From the IMG/VR virus record IMGVR_UViG_3300042868_005476, positions 1 through 20,330 of that record: 20,330 nucleotides of DNA; one strand, 5' to 3'. The first letter of the stretch is position 1; each line of letters opens with the position of its first letter. The notes under the pieces are model-generated. The model had not been told where the DNA came from, made no database searches, and saw only the letters and a list, made by a program, of their open reading frames with translations. Position numbers and translations under genes: made by a program. Shown here one piece after another: positions 12,825 to 18,444 of this stretch. The DNA comes from a virus.

Positions 12825-13013
12825 ATGTCAATCATTTCAAATATGCCAATCGCCGAGTTGGATAATGTTAAGAGTATGCTTCGCGCCAGTGGCCAGAAGT
12901 TTCGTATTAGGTATCGCGGCCCTCGATTCAATATCGCAACGGATAATCGGCCGCGTGATTTGAAAAGGTCAACCTGCCTCAAGGTTAATGCCACCACATT
13001 TTCTGTATATTGA
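12825..13013 (+). CDS. Conserved small basic phage protein (RYRGPR motif)
   Basis: A 62-residue basic protein with MLRASGQKFRIRYRGPRFN, then RSTCLKVNATTFSVY at the C terminus. This layout matches short phage hypotheticals with RYRGPR and T-LK-DAT-FAVY motifs, recalled from memory. It is probably a small beta-rich domain that may bind nucleic acid; that is inference. GGAG lies 8 nt before the ATG. Confidence 0.72.
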   Translation: MSIISNMPIAELDNVKSMLRASGQKFRIRYRGPRFNIATDNRPRDLKRSTCLKVNATTFSVY

Positions 13014-13024
13014 ATAGGAAAAAT

Positions 13025-13237
13025 ATGCTAATTCCAAACGTATCGAAGTCCGAGTCCGCCATGCTTGACCAACTATGGGCCATCCAATCAGAGGACCAAC
13101 TGGAAGCCTTCCTGGAGTCTCGGACACCAAAGGGCAGGGCACTAGCCGAACGCATGGTCGCCACGCTGATCCTGGAGTCGGAATACGATAGGACCGACCA
13201 GATCCTGGAAAACACGCTCCCCTTGCCACTTTACTAG
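13025..13237 (+). CDS. Small hypothetical helical protein
   Basis: A 70-residue acidic helical protein (ESAMLDQLWAIQSEDQLEAF, then GRALAERMVATLILESEYDR). AGGA lies 6 nt before the ATG. It is GC-rich, unlike its AT-rich upstream neighbour 11 bp away, with which it probably shares promoter 7. It is the last gene before a 530-base gene-free stretch. Confidence 0.68.
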   Translation: MLIPNVSKSESAMLDQLWAIQSEDQLEAFLESRTPKGRALAERMVATLILESEYDRTDQILENTLPLPLY

Positions 13238-13369
13238 GCAAGGACCAGGCTACCCCCTTACCGCACACCAAAACGCGAAAAAACGAAAAAAGGCGCCGGT
13301 AAGCCATTGCCACCGTTGGCGTATTTTGAACGATTCCAGGAAAACACGAGTTTTTGAGTGTTCTACCCC

Positions 13370-13397
13370 TTGCCAAACCACTCGGAACCTGTATAAT
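13370..13397 (+). promoter_or_regulatory. TTGCCA-family promoter 8, no clear gene downstream
   Basis: TTGCCA (13370-13375), 16-bp spacer, TATAAT (13392-13397), then GGACTCCATTGA. About 200 bases to the next promoter without a supported gene. Confidence 0.85.
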
Positions 13398-13403
13398 GGA
13401 CTC

Positions 13404-13560
13404 CATTGATTCGAAGGGCAACTCCCGGGATGGACAGGGAGGCTATTTGATTGGTTCCGCCTCCGTCCAGGAATCATCGGAACCTCCAGCAAGGTCAACC
13501 ATCGCACGGAACACCGCAGGCGTTCCTGGACGGTCCTGGAAGGTTCGGAACGGATGAAGA
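13404..13560 (+). ncRNA. Candidate non-coding transcript from promoter 8
   Basis: The 5' part can fold as TGGAC (13431-13435) plus GGAGGC (13438-13443) with GCCTCC (13459-13464) plus GTCCA (13465-13469): 11 pairs with a 2-nt bulge and 15-nt loop. Downstream lie tandem decamers TCCTGGACGG/TCCTGGAAGG. A 26-base segment at 13519-13544 recurs with one mismatch at 16913-16938 behind promoter 13. The 3' end is unknown. Confidence 0.38.
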
Positions 13561-13598
13561 CATTCCTGGATGGAGAGGAAACCAATCATGGAAAGTGG

Positions 13599-13626
13599 TT
13601 GCCAAACCGTCGGAGACCTGTATAAT
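13599..13626 (+). promoter_or_regulatory. TTGCCA-family promoter 9, no clear gene downstream
   Basis: TTGCCA (13599-13604), 16-bp spacer, TATAAT (13621-13626), then GGACTCCATCGAA. Only 85 bases separate it from promoter 10; a 37-codon frame from 13650 runs through promoter 10 and has no proper ribosome-binding site. Confidence 0.83.
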
Positions 13627-13711
13627 GGACTCCATCGAACAGAGGGGGATGGACGCTGGACGTGGGCACCACTTTAATGTCACACCAAACCGGTCAACTA
13701 TCCGAAAACAC

Positions 13712-13739
13712 TTGCCATCCTCACCAGTACCTGTACAGT
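13712..13739 (+). promoter_or_regulatory. TTGCCA-family promoter 10 with GGTCAA box
   Basis: TTGCCA (13712-13717), 16-bp spacer, TACAGT (13734-13739), CCATCCATCGGATCAA at the start. GGTCAA at 13692-13697 is 14 bp upstream of -35. Drives the GP88-like gene. Confidence 0.82.
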
Positions 13740-13771
13740 CCATCCATCGGATCAACGAATAGATTATATCC

Positions 13772-14530
13772 ATGAAATTACTTTCCACTGGTAACCCCAA
13801 GATTCTCAAAGGTATCTCTGAGGGTTATAATACCTATATTCTACACCTTGCACCAGCGAGTTTGTCTGGTTATAATACCTGCGCCAAGGCTACGGCTGGT
13901 TGCAAGGCTGCCTGCCTTAACACCGCTGGCCGTGGTGGTATGTTCAAAAAGGGCGAGAATACCAACGTGATTCAAAAGGCCCGTATTCGCAAAACCATTA
14001 TGTTTTTCGAAAGTTATGATTCTCGCGCCGATTTTATGCGGTTACTGGTCAAAGATATTGAATTGGCCATTAAACAATCGGCTAAAAAAGGTCTTACACC
14101 AGTTATTCGCCTTAATGGTACTTCGGATATTCCATTCGAAAAGTATCCAGCCATTCGGGATGGTATTGAATATGCTAATATCTTCTTTGCATTTTCTGAA
14201 ATCCAATTTTACGATTATACCAAGATTCTTGGTCGTAAGATTAACCATATTGCCAATTACCACCTGACCTTTTCAGCCGCCGATGGTAATGATTCGGATG
14301 TTAATAAAGCGATCAACCTTGGATATAATATCGCCGTGGTATTTGGCATTAAGAAAACACTGCCAATGCCGGCCGAATATATGGATTTGACAGTATTCAA
14401 TGGCGACGATTCTGATTTGCGATTCTTGGATCCAAAACGTGTTATCGTCGGTCTGTATGCTAAAGGTAAAGCCAAGAAAGATACTTCGGGATTCGTTAAG
14501 TATCCTCAGATAATGCTGGCGGTTGCTTGA
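13772..14530 (+). CDS. GP88-family phage protein
   Basis: A 252-residue protein with the hallmarks of the phage GP88 family: LSTGNPKILKG at the N terminus, HLAPASLSGYNTC with three clustered cysteines (Cys37, Cys44, Cys48), LNTAGRGGMFKKGENTN, VIRLNGTSDIPFE, QFYDYTKI, NYHLTFS and the C-terminal RFLDPKRVIVGLYAKGKAKK. The family is widespread in phages but uncharacterised; the Cys cluster could bind metal. Length is normal for the family and all blocks are present, so it appears intact. There is no clear ribosome-binding site before the ATG (leader of about 26 nt). The gene is AT-richer than the preceding small genes. Confidence 0.85.
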   Translation: MKLLSTGNPKILKGISEGYNTYILHLAPASLSGYNTCAKATAGCKAACLNTAGRGGMFKKGENTNVIQKARIRKTIMFFESYDSRADFMRLLVKDIELAIKQSAKKGLTPVIRLNGTSDIPFEKYPAIRDGIEYANIFFAFSEIQFYDYTKILGRKINHIANYHLTFSAADGNDSDVNKAINLGYNIAVVFGIKKTLPMPAEYMDLTVFNGDDSDLRFLDPKRVIVGLYAKGKAKKDTSGFVKYPQIMLAVA

Positions 14531-14599
14531 TATTATTATCGGCAGCAGCAACTAAGACTCCAACACATTCCAATGCCGCGAATGGTTTACCCATACATT

Positions 14600-14638
14600 A
14601 TCTCTCCCGGTGGTATCCATTCTCTCCAGGTGGTATCC
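14600..14638. repeat. Imperfect tandem repeat
   Basis: Two adjacent units of about 20 bases, TCTCTCCCGGTGGTATCC and TCTCTCCAGGTGGTATCC, separated by AT, with a partial third copy TCTCTCCCGGTGG at 14698-14710. Confidence 0.75.
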
Positions 14639-14721
14639 GCGACAACCACCGCGACATTACTCCTGGACGGCGTGCTAAATAGCGTTTTCTCGGTATTTCT
14701 CTCCCGGTGGCTCTCCTATTC

Positions 14722-14738
14722 TTGACCAATCCGGTCAA
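14722..14738. promoter_or_regulatory. Perfect dyad TTGACC-N5-GGTCAA (best operator copy)
   Basis: TTGACC (14722-14727) and GGTCAA (14733-14738) with AATCC between. The right half ends 15 bp before the -35 box of promoter 11. Related dyads at the same distance precede promoters 12, 15 and 16. Confidence 0.6.
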
Positions 14739-14753
14739 GATTGGATAAAACAC

Positions 14754-14781
14754 TTGCCATCCTCTCTGGAAACTGTATACT
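14754..14781 (+). promoter_or_regulatory. TTGCCA-family promoter 11
   Basis: TTGCCA (14754-14759), 16-bp spacer ending CTG, TATACT (14776-14781), then a start region with CCATCGG. Drives the unit from 14819. Confidence 0.84.
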
Positions 14782-14818
14782 TCTCTCCATCGGTTCTTAC
14801 TACTTAATAAGGTTTATT

Positions 14819-14995
14819 ATGAAATATGTTGATTTGTATTTGATGCTGTCTGATATGACATTGCAGGAACTCCAGCAAACGGTTACTGTATATTCACAGG
14901 ATACTGAAGAATACTATCCCGGTGCGTCTTTTCAAGTATCTGATGACACTAATGATGTTTTGGATACTGGTTCACGTTTTATTGTTCTTGGTTAA
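14819..14995 (+). CDS. Small acidic hypothetical protein
   Basis: A 58-residue acidic protein: an N-terminal helix (VDLYLMLSDMTLQELQQTV) and a C-terminal part with FQVSDDTNDVLDTGSRFIVLG. AAGG lies about 8 nt before the ATG; upstream in-frame codons fall inside promoter 11. First of four AT-rich small genes in a unit running to 15656. No family recognised. Confidence 0.66.
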   Translation: MKYVDLYLMLSDMTLQELQQTVTVYSQDTEEYYPGASFQVSDDTNDVLDTGSRFIVLG

Positions 14996-15008
14996 GAGGT
15001 AAATTATT

Positions 15009-15191
15009 ATGATTAACATTGATCGTAACAAACTGCAAGCAGAGTATATCGACCGTATTCTTGAGGGTATGGATATGAGTACCTTGATGATGATTGCTCA
15101 AGAGAATCTGGAAGCCGAGTTTAATCAAATGGGCGATGTAGATTTTGTCAACGAAGTAACCTTTCATTATCCCGATTTGCTTGAAGATTAA
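15009..15191 (+). CDS. Small acidic hypothetical protein
   Basis: A 60-residue acidic helical protein (NKLQAEYIDRILEGMDMSTL, then IAQENLEAEFNQMG). AAGAGG lies about 9 nt before the ATG, within a 21-base sequence that is exactly repeated before the next gene. Function unknown. Confidence 0.66.
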   Translation: MINIDRNKLQAEYIDRILEGMDMSTLMMIAQENLEAEFNQMGDVDFVNEVTFHYPDLLED

Positions 15192-15204
15192 GAGGTAAAT
15201 TATT

Positions 15205-15366
15205 ATGAATAACTTTGTCATTCGTTGTTTTGGTGACCATACTCTACTCTGGTCTAATGATGAAGGTTGGACCGAATCTGATAATTTCGAGGTGTATACT
15301 CTCGAAGAATCCGAACAATATGATTTGCCACTCGGTGGTGAATGGGTCCGTCTCGAATCTCTTTGA
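15205..15366 (+). CDS. Small acidic hypothetical protein
   Basis: A 53-residue acidic protein starting MNNFVIRCFGDHTLLWSNDE and ending LPLGGEWVRLESL, beta-rich in appearance with three Trp. The same 21-base stop-RBS-start sequence as for the preceding gene (15188-15208 versus 14992-15012) precedes it, which supports translation and suggests that the unit grew by local duplication or by insertion at this sequence. Confidence 0.62.
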   Translation: MNNFVIRCFGDHTLLWSNDEGWTESDNFEVYTLEESEQYDLPLGGEWVRLESL

Positions 15367-15404
15367 TGTGCTAATATGATAGTGGTTACTAACAAGGAAC
15401 AATA

Positions 15405-15656
15405 ATGTTAATCGCTAATAGCTATTTCGCAACTCTAAACTATTCTGATACCGAACAGGTAGAAACTCTTCCACGGCAGGGATTCCATGAATTGGAAAAG
15501 GTGGCAGAATATGTTCGGGAAGAATTGGATGATATTGCAGAAGGTAATGATATACCATCTGGATTTTGGATTATGGACCAAAACAATCCAGAATGGATGC
15601 AATACATGGAAATTGAGGAGATTCCGCGGGCTTTCATCCTGAAGCCTAGAGTCTGA
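15405..15656 (+). CDS. Hypothetical acidic phage protein
   Basis: An 83-residue acidic protein. A helix (FHELEKVAEYVREELDDIAE) is followed by SGFWIMDQNNPEWMQYMEIE and a C-terminal PRAFILKPRV strand. AAGGA lies 9 nt before the ATG. It ends at the dyad of promoter 12. No family recognised. Confidence 0.68.
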   Translation: MLIANSYFATLNYSDTEQVETLPRQGFHELEKVAEYVREELDDIAEGNDIPSGFWIMDQNNPEWMQYMEIEEIPRAFILKPRV

Positions 15657-15669
15657 CCGGATTGGTCAA
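15654..15669. promoter_or_regulatory. Dyad TGACC-N5-GGTCAA upstream of promoter 12
   Basis: TGACC (15654-15658), GGATT, GGTCA(A) (15664-15669); 16 bp to the -35 box. The left half overlaps the stop of the preceding gene. Confidence 0.5.
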
Positions 15670-15685
15670 CAATTCCTCATGATGG

Positions 15686-15714
15686 TTGCCATTCCTCTTA
15701 CGTCGTGTTATAGT
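15686..15714 (+). promoter_or_regulatory. TTGCCA-family promoter 12
   Basis: TTGCCA (15686-15691), 17-bp spacer, TATAGT (15709-15714), TCATCCATCGG at the start. Drives the AAA+ ATPase gene with a leader of about 30 nt containing GGAG. Confidence 0.84.
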
Positions 15715-15752
15715 TCATCCATCGGTTAATTAAGACAACAACGGAGAAGTTT

Positions 15753-16574
15753 ATGCCAAGAGGCGTTCCAAAAGCAGGTTTTCGTATGACTAAAGCGGTG
15801 CTGGCTAATATGACCAACACCATCGAGGCGAAGCCCTCACGGTTCACAATCAACGAGCGGTTCGGTTTTGTCTCGGACATGGTGAGTATGCTGGCCAAAG
15901 GCGACCAGGCTTCGGTTGTGGTTTCTGGACCTGGCGGTCTCGGCAAGTCCCACACCGTCACGGCTGCGCTGGTTCGTTCCGGTCTGGTCGACGCTACACT
16001 CGCCGAGGACTTCGCCATCGGCGCGTCCATTAACTCACGGAAATCGTTCCGTGTAATCAAGGGTTATTCTACACCAAAAGGTCTCTATCGTACCCTTTTC
16101 GAGAATCGGGAAGGCGTGGTTGTTTTTGACGATTGCGATTCTGTACTGAAAGATCCAGTATCTGTCAATCTATTAAAGGCTGCACTGGATTCGTATGACC
16201 GCCGTATTATCTCATGGCGTGCCGATATTCGTGATGAAGAATTGCCTACTACCTTTGAATTCAAAGGCCGTGTAGTATTCATTTCGAATCTTCCTTCGAC
16301 TGCTATGGACCAGGCTATTATTACTCGGTCGCTGGCTGTTGACCTTACCATGACTATCTCGCAAAAGGTCGATAGGATGCGGTATCTACTCTCCCAATCT
16401 GATTTCATGCCTGAATTCGAAAAGTCTTTCAAATCTGATGCAATGGATTTGATTGATACTCTCCAAGATGATGTAAAAGAACTCTCCTTGCGAACCCTTA
16501 TTCAGGTCGTCAAGATTCGTAAATCTGCCGGTGCAAACTGGAAGAATCTGGCAGAATACGCCATCACCAACTAA
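15753..16574 (+). CDS. Phage AAA+ ATPase
   Basis: A 273-residue ATPase. Walker A is Gly59-Pro-Gly-Gly-Leu-Gly-Lys-Ser66, Walker B is VVVFDDCDS (122-130), sensor 1 is Asn179 in VVFISN, and Arg192 in IITRSLAVD fits an arginine-finger position. The IKGYSTPKGLYRTLFENREG segment and LDSYDRRIISW are shared with a family of phage ATPases of unknown role, from memory. GGAG 8 nt upstream fixes the start. It is the largest gene of the module. It is not CobS-like enough to be called the partner of the CobT-like protein. Codon use is GC-rich up to about base 16040 and AT-richer after, hinting at a recombination junction inside the gene. Confidence 0.87.
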   Translation: MPRGVPKAGFRMTKAVLANMTNTIEAKPSRFTINERFGFVSDMVSMLAKGDQASVVVSGPGGLGKSHTVTAALVRSGLVDATLAEDFAIGASINSRKSFRVIKGYSTPKGLYRTLFENREGVVVFDDCDSVLKDPVSVNLLKAALDSYDRRIISWRADIRDEELPTTFEFKGRVVFISNLPSTAMDQAIITRSLAVDLTMTISQKVDRMRYLLSQSDFMPEFEKSFKSDAMDLIDTLQDDVKELSLRTLIQVVKIRKSAGANWKNLAEYAITN

Positions 16575-16589
16575 TAAGGAATTCTTATC

Positions 16590-16730
16590 ATGAATGAATT
16601 TAACTATATTTCGCTGTTTCTCTCGGGTTCTAAGGATAAGGCGGGAGCCTTTGCTGAATCTATTATCGCGGAAACTCTAGGCAAATATGTGACCTCTGTT
16701 CGGTTTATTCCAGAGAAAAAGAAAAACTGA
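16590..16730 (+). CDS. Very small hypothetical protein
   Basis: A 46-residue reading frame after the ATPase, with AAGGA about 10 nt before the ATG: MNEFNYISLFLSGSKDKAGA, then AESIIAETLGKYVTSVRF and a basic PEKKKN tail. Probably coexpressed with the ATPase from promoter 12. Function unknown. Confidence 0.58.
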   Translation: MNEFNYISLFLSGSKDKAGAFAESIIAETLGKYVTSVRFIPEKKKN

Positions 16731-16749
16731 TCCTATTCGGTCGGGATGG

Positions 16750-16778
16750 TTGCCATTCCGATCGGCTTCTGCTATAGT
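16750..16778 (+). promoter_or_regulatory. TTGCCA-family promoter 13
   Basis: TTGCCA (16750-16755), 17-bp spacer ending TGC, TATAGT (16773-16778), then GTGATCCATCGG. Only a tiny frame follows. Confidence 0.82.
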
Positions 16779-16813
16779 GTGATCCATCGGTTCGAACAGC
16801 GAGGAGTCTGGGG

Positions 16814-16894
16814 GTGGACGAGGAGATCGACCTACCGGACCGGCAGGCAAAACAGGCTCGATTGGAGCGCCTATCCGAACCGGGAAGGTCCTAG
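16814..16894 (+). CDS. Possible 26-residue peptide
   Basis: A GTG start 7 nt after GAGGAG (16801-16806) opens a 26-codon frame with helical charged sequence (DEEIDLPDRQAKQARLERLS). The good ribosome-binding spacing is the only support; composition alone could produce it. Confidence 0.3.
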   Translation: MDEEIDLPDRQAKQARLERLSEPGRS

Positions 16895-16917
16895 TTCATG
16901 CTGGAACCTCCGGGCGT

Positions 16918-16937
16918 TCCTGGACGGTCCTGGACGG
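16918..16937. repeat. Tandem decamer TCCTGGACGG x2
   Basis: Exact copies at 16918-16927 and 16928-16937. Other exact copies at 13524 and 14661, and near copies at 13534 and 13564, all in the gene-free stretches. Confidence 0.75.
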
Positions 16938-17000
16938 TCCTCTTCCGTTCATCATAACGGCCAAGAGGCAAGAGGATGAAAGAGAATGAACCACCAAGCC

Positions 17001-17049
17001 GGTCAAGAATTCCTGCGATGGTTGCCATCCGTTCTGGTTGTGTTATAGT
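17001..17049 (+). promoter_or_regulatory. TTGCCA-family promoter 14 with GGTCAA box
   Basis: GGTCAA (17001-17006), 15 bp, TTGCCA (17022-17027), 16-bp spacer, TATAGT (17044-17049), TCATCCATCGAATTGAG at the start. The segment 17018-17081 recurs at 17541-17604 with a single mismatch. Confidence 0.88.
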
Positions 17050-17084
17050 TCATCCATCGAATTGAGAAACAAAGGAAACAAGTT

Positions 17085-17516
17085 ATGGCAACCCGTTCAA
17101 TGATAGGCGTCCAACGCGCCGACGGCTCGATCCGAGCGATTTACTGCCATTGGGATGGTTATCCGTCTCACCATGGTCCTATTCTCTTGACCGCATATAA
17201 TGGTCCACGCAAAATCGAAGCCTTGATCCGTCAAGGTGACCTTTCCTGTCTGGGCAGTATTCTGGTCGCCGATGCCACTGGTGCAGAGGATGAGGACGCC
17301 TGTTCCAACATTAACGGCTACGTTGGAGGCGACGGTGGCGATTCGGAGTGTTCCGCTAAGGTCTACACCAGCCTGGATGACCTCCGCGAGCGGCAAACCT
17401 GGTGCGACTACTACTACATCCACAAGGAAGGTCGGTGGTACGTCACCACGGATTCGGAAGAGGATGAGTTGGTCCTGTTGGAATTGGCTGGCTCGATTGT
17501 GCAATGGAAATGTTGA
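17085..17516 (+). CDS. Conserved phage hypothetical protein (MATRS...IYCHWDGYP type)
   Basis: A 143-residue protein of a family common in many tailed phages: MATRSMIGVQRADGSIRAIY followed by CHWDGYPSHHGPILL, LIRQGDLSCLG, and a C-terminal WCDYYYIHKEGRWYV with Trp-rich end. The function of the family is unknown. The ATG follows AAAGGAAACAAGTT. Codon use is GC-rich. It is the only gene of the unit driven by promoter 14, and its stop overlaps the left half of the next dyad (TTGACC). Confidence 0.82.
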   Translation: MATRSMIGVQRADGSIRAIYCHWDGYPSHHGPILLTAYNGPRKIEALIRQGDLSCLGSILVADATGAEDEDACSNINGYVGGDGGDSECSAKVYTSLDDLRERQTWCDYYYIHKEGRWYVTTDSEEDELVLLELAGSIVQWKC

Positions 17517-17572
17517 CCAATCCGGTCTGACATTCCTATGATGGTTGCCATCCGTTCTGGTTGTGTTATAGT
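17513..17572 (+). promoter_or_regulatory. TTGCCA-family promoter 15 with dyad
   Basis: Dyad TTGACC (17513-17518), AATCC, GGTCTG (17524-17529); 15 bp; TTGCCA (17545-17550); 16-bp spacer; TATAGT (17567-17572); CCATCCATCGAATTGAG at the start. Near-duplicate of promoter 14. Confidence 0.87.
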
Positions 17573-17605
17573 CCATCCATCGAATTGAGAAACAAAGGAA
17601 ACAAA

Positions 17606-17860
17606 ATGCGTCGTCGTCAAGTAATCAAGGGTTTCAAGAATAGCCAACGTATCCGTGTCATTATGGATGGTATTGGTTTTAACTCTACCGTGCAAGATGC
17701 ATTGGAAGGTCCGTTTACCATTCAGAATACGGTCATCCAAATCGCATTGGAGAAAATGATTAACGGCTCTCCAAAATCCACTGGTTTTGCTACTCGGGTT
17801 ACCACCTATGATAGCAAAATGCGTGCCAAAGATTTTGATATTCAAATTGATTTGCTTTAA
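17606..17860 (+). CDS. Small basic hypothetical protein
   Basis: An 84-residue basic protein beginning MRRRQVIKGFKNSQRIRVIM and continuing with DGIGFNSTV and TIQNTVIQIALEKMING, then a strand-rich C terminus (KDFDIQIDLL). AAAGGAAACA precedes the ATG. First gene of a unit of five under promoter 15. The family is not recognised with confidence; its basic N terminus would allow nucleic-acid binding. Confidence 0.7.
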   Translation: MRRRQVIKGFKNSQRIRVIMDGIGFNSTVQDALEGPFTIQNTVIQIALEKMINGSPKSTGFATRVTTYDSKMRAKDFDIQIDLL

Positions 17861-17868
17861 GGAATAAT

Positions 17869-18075
17869 ATGAATAAGACTGGTTTTGAATCTCTTGATGA
17901 TGAGATTGAATGTATTGAAAGAATGTATAAGTTCACCTCGATTCTAGATTCTCTTGAGTATATCAAGCGGAATTTCGATGAGGGTTACCGTGGCACCAAA
18001 TGTGGTCGAGAGTTTCAAGAATTCTGCCGTATTGGTCGCCAAATGTTTGAATCTGTTGAAAAGGAAAAGGTTTAA
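17869..18075 (+). CDS. Small hypothetical protein
   Basis: A 68-residue charged helical protein with two Cys (Cys15 and Cys45) and a helix-rich pattern (IECIERMYKFTSILDSLEYI). AAGGA lies about 6 nt before the ATG. It is separated from its neighbours by 8 and 2 bases, typical of a tight unit. Function unknown. Confidence 0.68.
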   Translation: MNKTGFESLDDEIECIERMYKFTSILDSLEYIKRNFDEGYRGTKCGREFQEFCRIGRQMFESVEKEKV

Positions 18076-18077
18076 TT

Positions 18078-18314
18078 ATGTCCGTTATGTCAACTCTTGC
18101 TATTGACCTCGAAAATATGATCGAATCGGGTTATGCCGATAATGAGATTGCAGAGGCTCTCGGTGTATCCATTATGATTGTGTCGCAGTTCCGTGAAGAA
18201 TTCATGGACTATGGACGTGATTATGACGATTCTATGGATGGTGATTTTGATTCGGGTATGGCTTCGGCTGGATTCGGAACCGATGAAGATTATGATGGTT
18301 ATACAGGTGAATGA
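18078..18314 (+). CDS. Small protein with helix-turn-helix-like segment and acidic tail
   Basis: A 78-residue protein. Residues 14-40, MIESGYADNEIAEALGVSIM followed by IVSQFREEF, follow the helix-turn-helix pattern (EIAEALGVS as the turn and recognition helix entry). The remaining 35 residues are almost all Asp, Glu, Gly, Ser and Tyr. A DNA-binding HTH beside so acidic a tail is unusual and could suit a DNA mimic or an RNA polymerase or protein partner. AAGG is about 10 nt upstream. No exact family recognised. Confidence 0.68.
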   Translation: MSVMSTLAIDLENMIESGYADNEIAEALGVSIMIVSQFREEFMDYGRDYDDSMDGDFDSGMASAGFGTDEDYDGYTGE

Positions 18315-18444
18315 CTCTAAATTTATTGTCAAGATGACGGCGCCAAAGCCTTATACTCGCAAGAGTATTAAGCCAAGGCAAGCCCATAAACTTGCAACCC
18401 GTTATCAGCGGAATTCTAAACACCGAGATACCTATGAAAATTGA
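18307..18444 (+). CDS. Small basic protein, GTG start
   Basis: A 45-residue strongly basic protein (MTAPKPYTRKSIKPRQAHKL, then ATRYQRNSKHRDTYEN). The GTG at 18307 overlaps the preceding stop (GTGAATGA), favouring coupling; an ATG at 18334 would give 36 residues. It overlaps the following start by 11 bases. The basic content suggests RNA or DNA binding, or charge pairing with the acidic neighbour. Confidence 0.5.
   Translation: MNDSKFIVKMTAPKPYTRKSIKPRQAHKLATRYQRNSKHRDTYEN

Larger units (their letters stand above)
13238..13771 (+). other. Gene-free stretch with three promoters and short repeats
   Basis: Apart from promoters 8, 9 and 10 there is no convincing gene. It holds a strong bulged stem-loop at 13431-13469 and decamer repeats TCCTGGACGG, TCCTGGAAGG and TCCTGGATGG at 13524, 13534 and 13564. 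Frames starting inside TATAATGG of promoters 8 and 9 cannot be translated from their own transcripts. Confidence 0.6.
14531..14818 (+). other. Gene-free stretch with tandem repeats and promoter 11
   Basis: Holds imperfect copies of TCTCYCMGGTGGTATCC at about 14600-14618, 14621-14638 and, shorter, 14698-14712; a GGTGGT/ACCACC hairpin (14630-14651); a decamer TCCTGGACGG (14661-14670); and the dyad plus promoter 11. No gene supported. Confidence 0.6.
16785..16980 (+). ncRNA. Candidate non-coding transcript from promoter 13
   Basis: No sizeable gene lies between promoters 13 and 14. The segment 16913-16938 matches 13519-13544 behind promoter 8 at 25 of 26 bases and is made of the decamer TCCTGGACGG in tandem. 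Sharing the same element behind two otherwise different promoters suggests a function at RNA or DNA level. Ends are unknown. Confidence 0.33.
16731..17084 (+). other. Largely gene-free stretch with promoters 13 and 14
   Basis: Contains promoter 13, at most one tiny frame (16814-16894), two tandem TCCTGGACGG decamers (16918-16937), a GGTCAA box (17001-17006) and promoter 14. Composition is GC-rich. Confidence 0.6.

Noticed and set aside
13354-13762. Two frames starting in or before the TATAATGG of promoters 8 and 9
   Set aside because: Their start codons lie in the -35/-10 region, upstream of the expected transcript start, and the residues look like translated promoter repeats.
15753-16574. 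CobS partner of the CobT-like protein
   Set aside because: It is an AAA+ ATPase, but its conserved blocks match another phage ATPase family and it lies in a separate promoter unit 8 kb away.
16746-16979. 77-codon frame starting in promoter 13
   Set aside because: Its start overlaps the -35 box, and the protein consists of translated promoter and decamer sequence; only the tiny frame at 16814 was kept, at low confidence.
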